Below are positions 6,136 through 6,432 of a stretch of 6,432 bases of DNA, one piece after another. The notes beneath the pieces were generated by a model. The model worked only from the letters and a program-made list of their open reading frames with translations. It was not told the origin of the DNA and made no database searches. The stretch is from an uncultured Roseburia sp. Lineage in GTDB: Bacteria > Bacillota > Clostridia > Lachnospirales > Lachnospiraceae. The position numbers were made by a program, and so were the translations under genes. Positions within the stretch are counted from its first letter, which is position 1, and each line of letters begins with the position of its first letter. Where the stretch lies: positions 1 to 6,432 of the forward strand of contig CAMTDY010000166.1 in the NCBI GenBank assembly GCA_947070915.1, given 5' to 3'.

Positions 6136-6432
6136 ATGAAAAATAGAGCAACGAAGGCGGCCGTTTATATCAGTGTTATTACCCTCTGCATACTGTCTGC
6201 GTGGGGCTGCGGGGGAGAATATGGGAATGAACCGGCAAAATCGGATGTTTCTGAAAACGAAGAAAATAAAACTGCTACAGAGAAGCCCCCAAAGAAAAAC
6301 GGGATAGAGGAGCTGTCAGGAGATATAGGACGCTGCAATGCCTCCGGCTGGGAAAAGAAAATAGATGAAAATGAACAGTATATATTTGTTTTGATAAAAG
6401 AAAAGTCCATAATCAGGATTGATAAAGATACA
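6136..6432 (+). CDS. Putative lipoprotein of unknown function, N-terminal part
   Basis: The reading frame is open from the ATG to the right edge (99 codons), so the gene is cut by the window. The N-terminus MKNRATKAAVYISVITL is a basic, hydrophobic signal peptide ending in AWGC, with C25 as the likely lipidated residue. The tryptophan at -2 and alanine at -3 make this a non-canonical lipobox. A Gly/Glu/Lys-rich, low-complexity linker (about 26-55) follows, then the start of a folded region with QYIFVLIKEKSIIRIDKD. That stretch could be the first blade of a repeat or beta-propeller type domain, but too little is visible. The start is supported by AGGTGG at 6126-6131, 4 bases upstream; an in-frame ATG at 6118 would put an acidic residue ahead of the signal peptide. 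I do not recognise the family. The upstream promoter suggests separate expression from comEC. Confidence 0.75.
   Translation, partial: MKNRATKAAVYISVITLCILSAWGCGGEYGNEPAKSDVSENEENKTATEKPPKKNGIEELSGDIGRCNASGWEKKIDENEQYIFVLIKEKSIIRIDKDT

Noticed and set aside
6165..6410. An 81-codon minus-strand frame at the right end
   Set aside because: It lies opposite the lipoprotein frame, which has a signal peptide, ribosome site and promoter. The minus-strand translation has no recognisable features.
1..6432. Search for CRISPR arrays, tRNA or rRNA genes, insertion sequences and long direct repeats
   Set aside because: Nothing supporting any of these was seen; the window is almost fully coding with ordinary gene boundaries.

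Overview
The window looks like chromosomal DNA of a Clostridia-type Firmicute, most likely a Lachnospiraceae-like gut anaerobe. This is inferred from moderate GC, strong Shine-Dalgarno sequences, sigma-A-type promoter hexamers and the protein families present; no taxonomic marker such as rRNA is in view. All supported genes lie on the + strand and are tightly packed.

Layout: positions 1-131 are a leader with a convincing promoter (-35 at 49-54, extended -10 at 69-77) flanked by two short palindromes. Then come comEA (132-740, membrane-anchored DNA receptor with SLBB and helix-hairpin-helix domains), an OmpR/PhoB-type response regulator (804-1496), a membrane histidine kinase with an extracytoplasmic PAS/Cache-like sensor (within 1441-2913), a lipoprotein with two GerMN domains (2946-3851), and comEC (3848-6043, DNA-uptake channel with a C-terminal metallo-beta-lactamase domain). 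After a 92-bp gap with its own candidate promoter, the start of a second, unrecognised lipoprotein (6136 to the right edge) is cut by the window end.

The five complete genes look like one transcription unit. The only gap over 50 bp is the 63 bp between comEA and the regulator, the lipoprotein and comEC genes overlap as GTGA, and no intrinsic terminator is visible. The notable point is the arrangement: where Bacillus subtilis has comEA-comEB-comEC, this locus carries a complete two-component system plus a GerMN lipoprotein between comEA and comEC. The regulator-kinase-GerMN lipoprotein order recalls mtrA-mtrB-lpqB of Actinobacteria. A working model, which is inference only, is an envelope-sensing module made with, and possibly controlling, the DNA-uptake machinery. 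Catalytic and binding motifs in every complete gene appear intact, so nothing here looks degraded.
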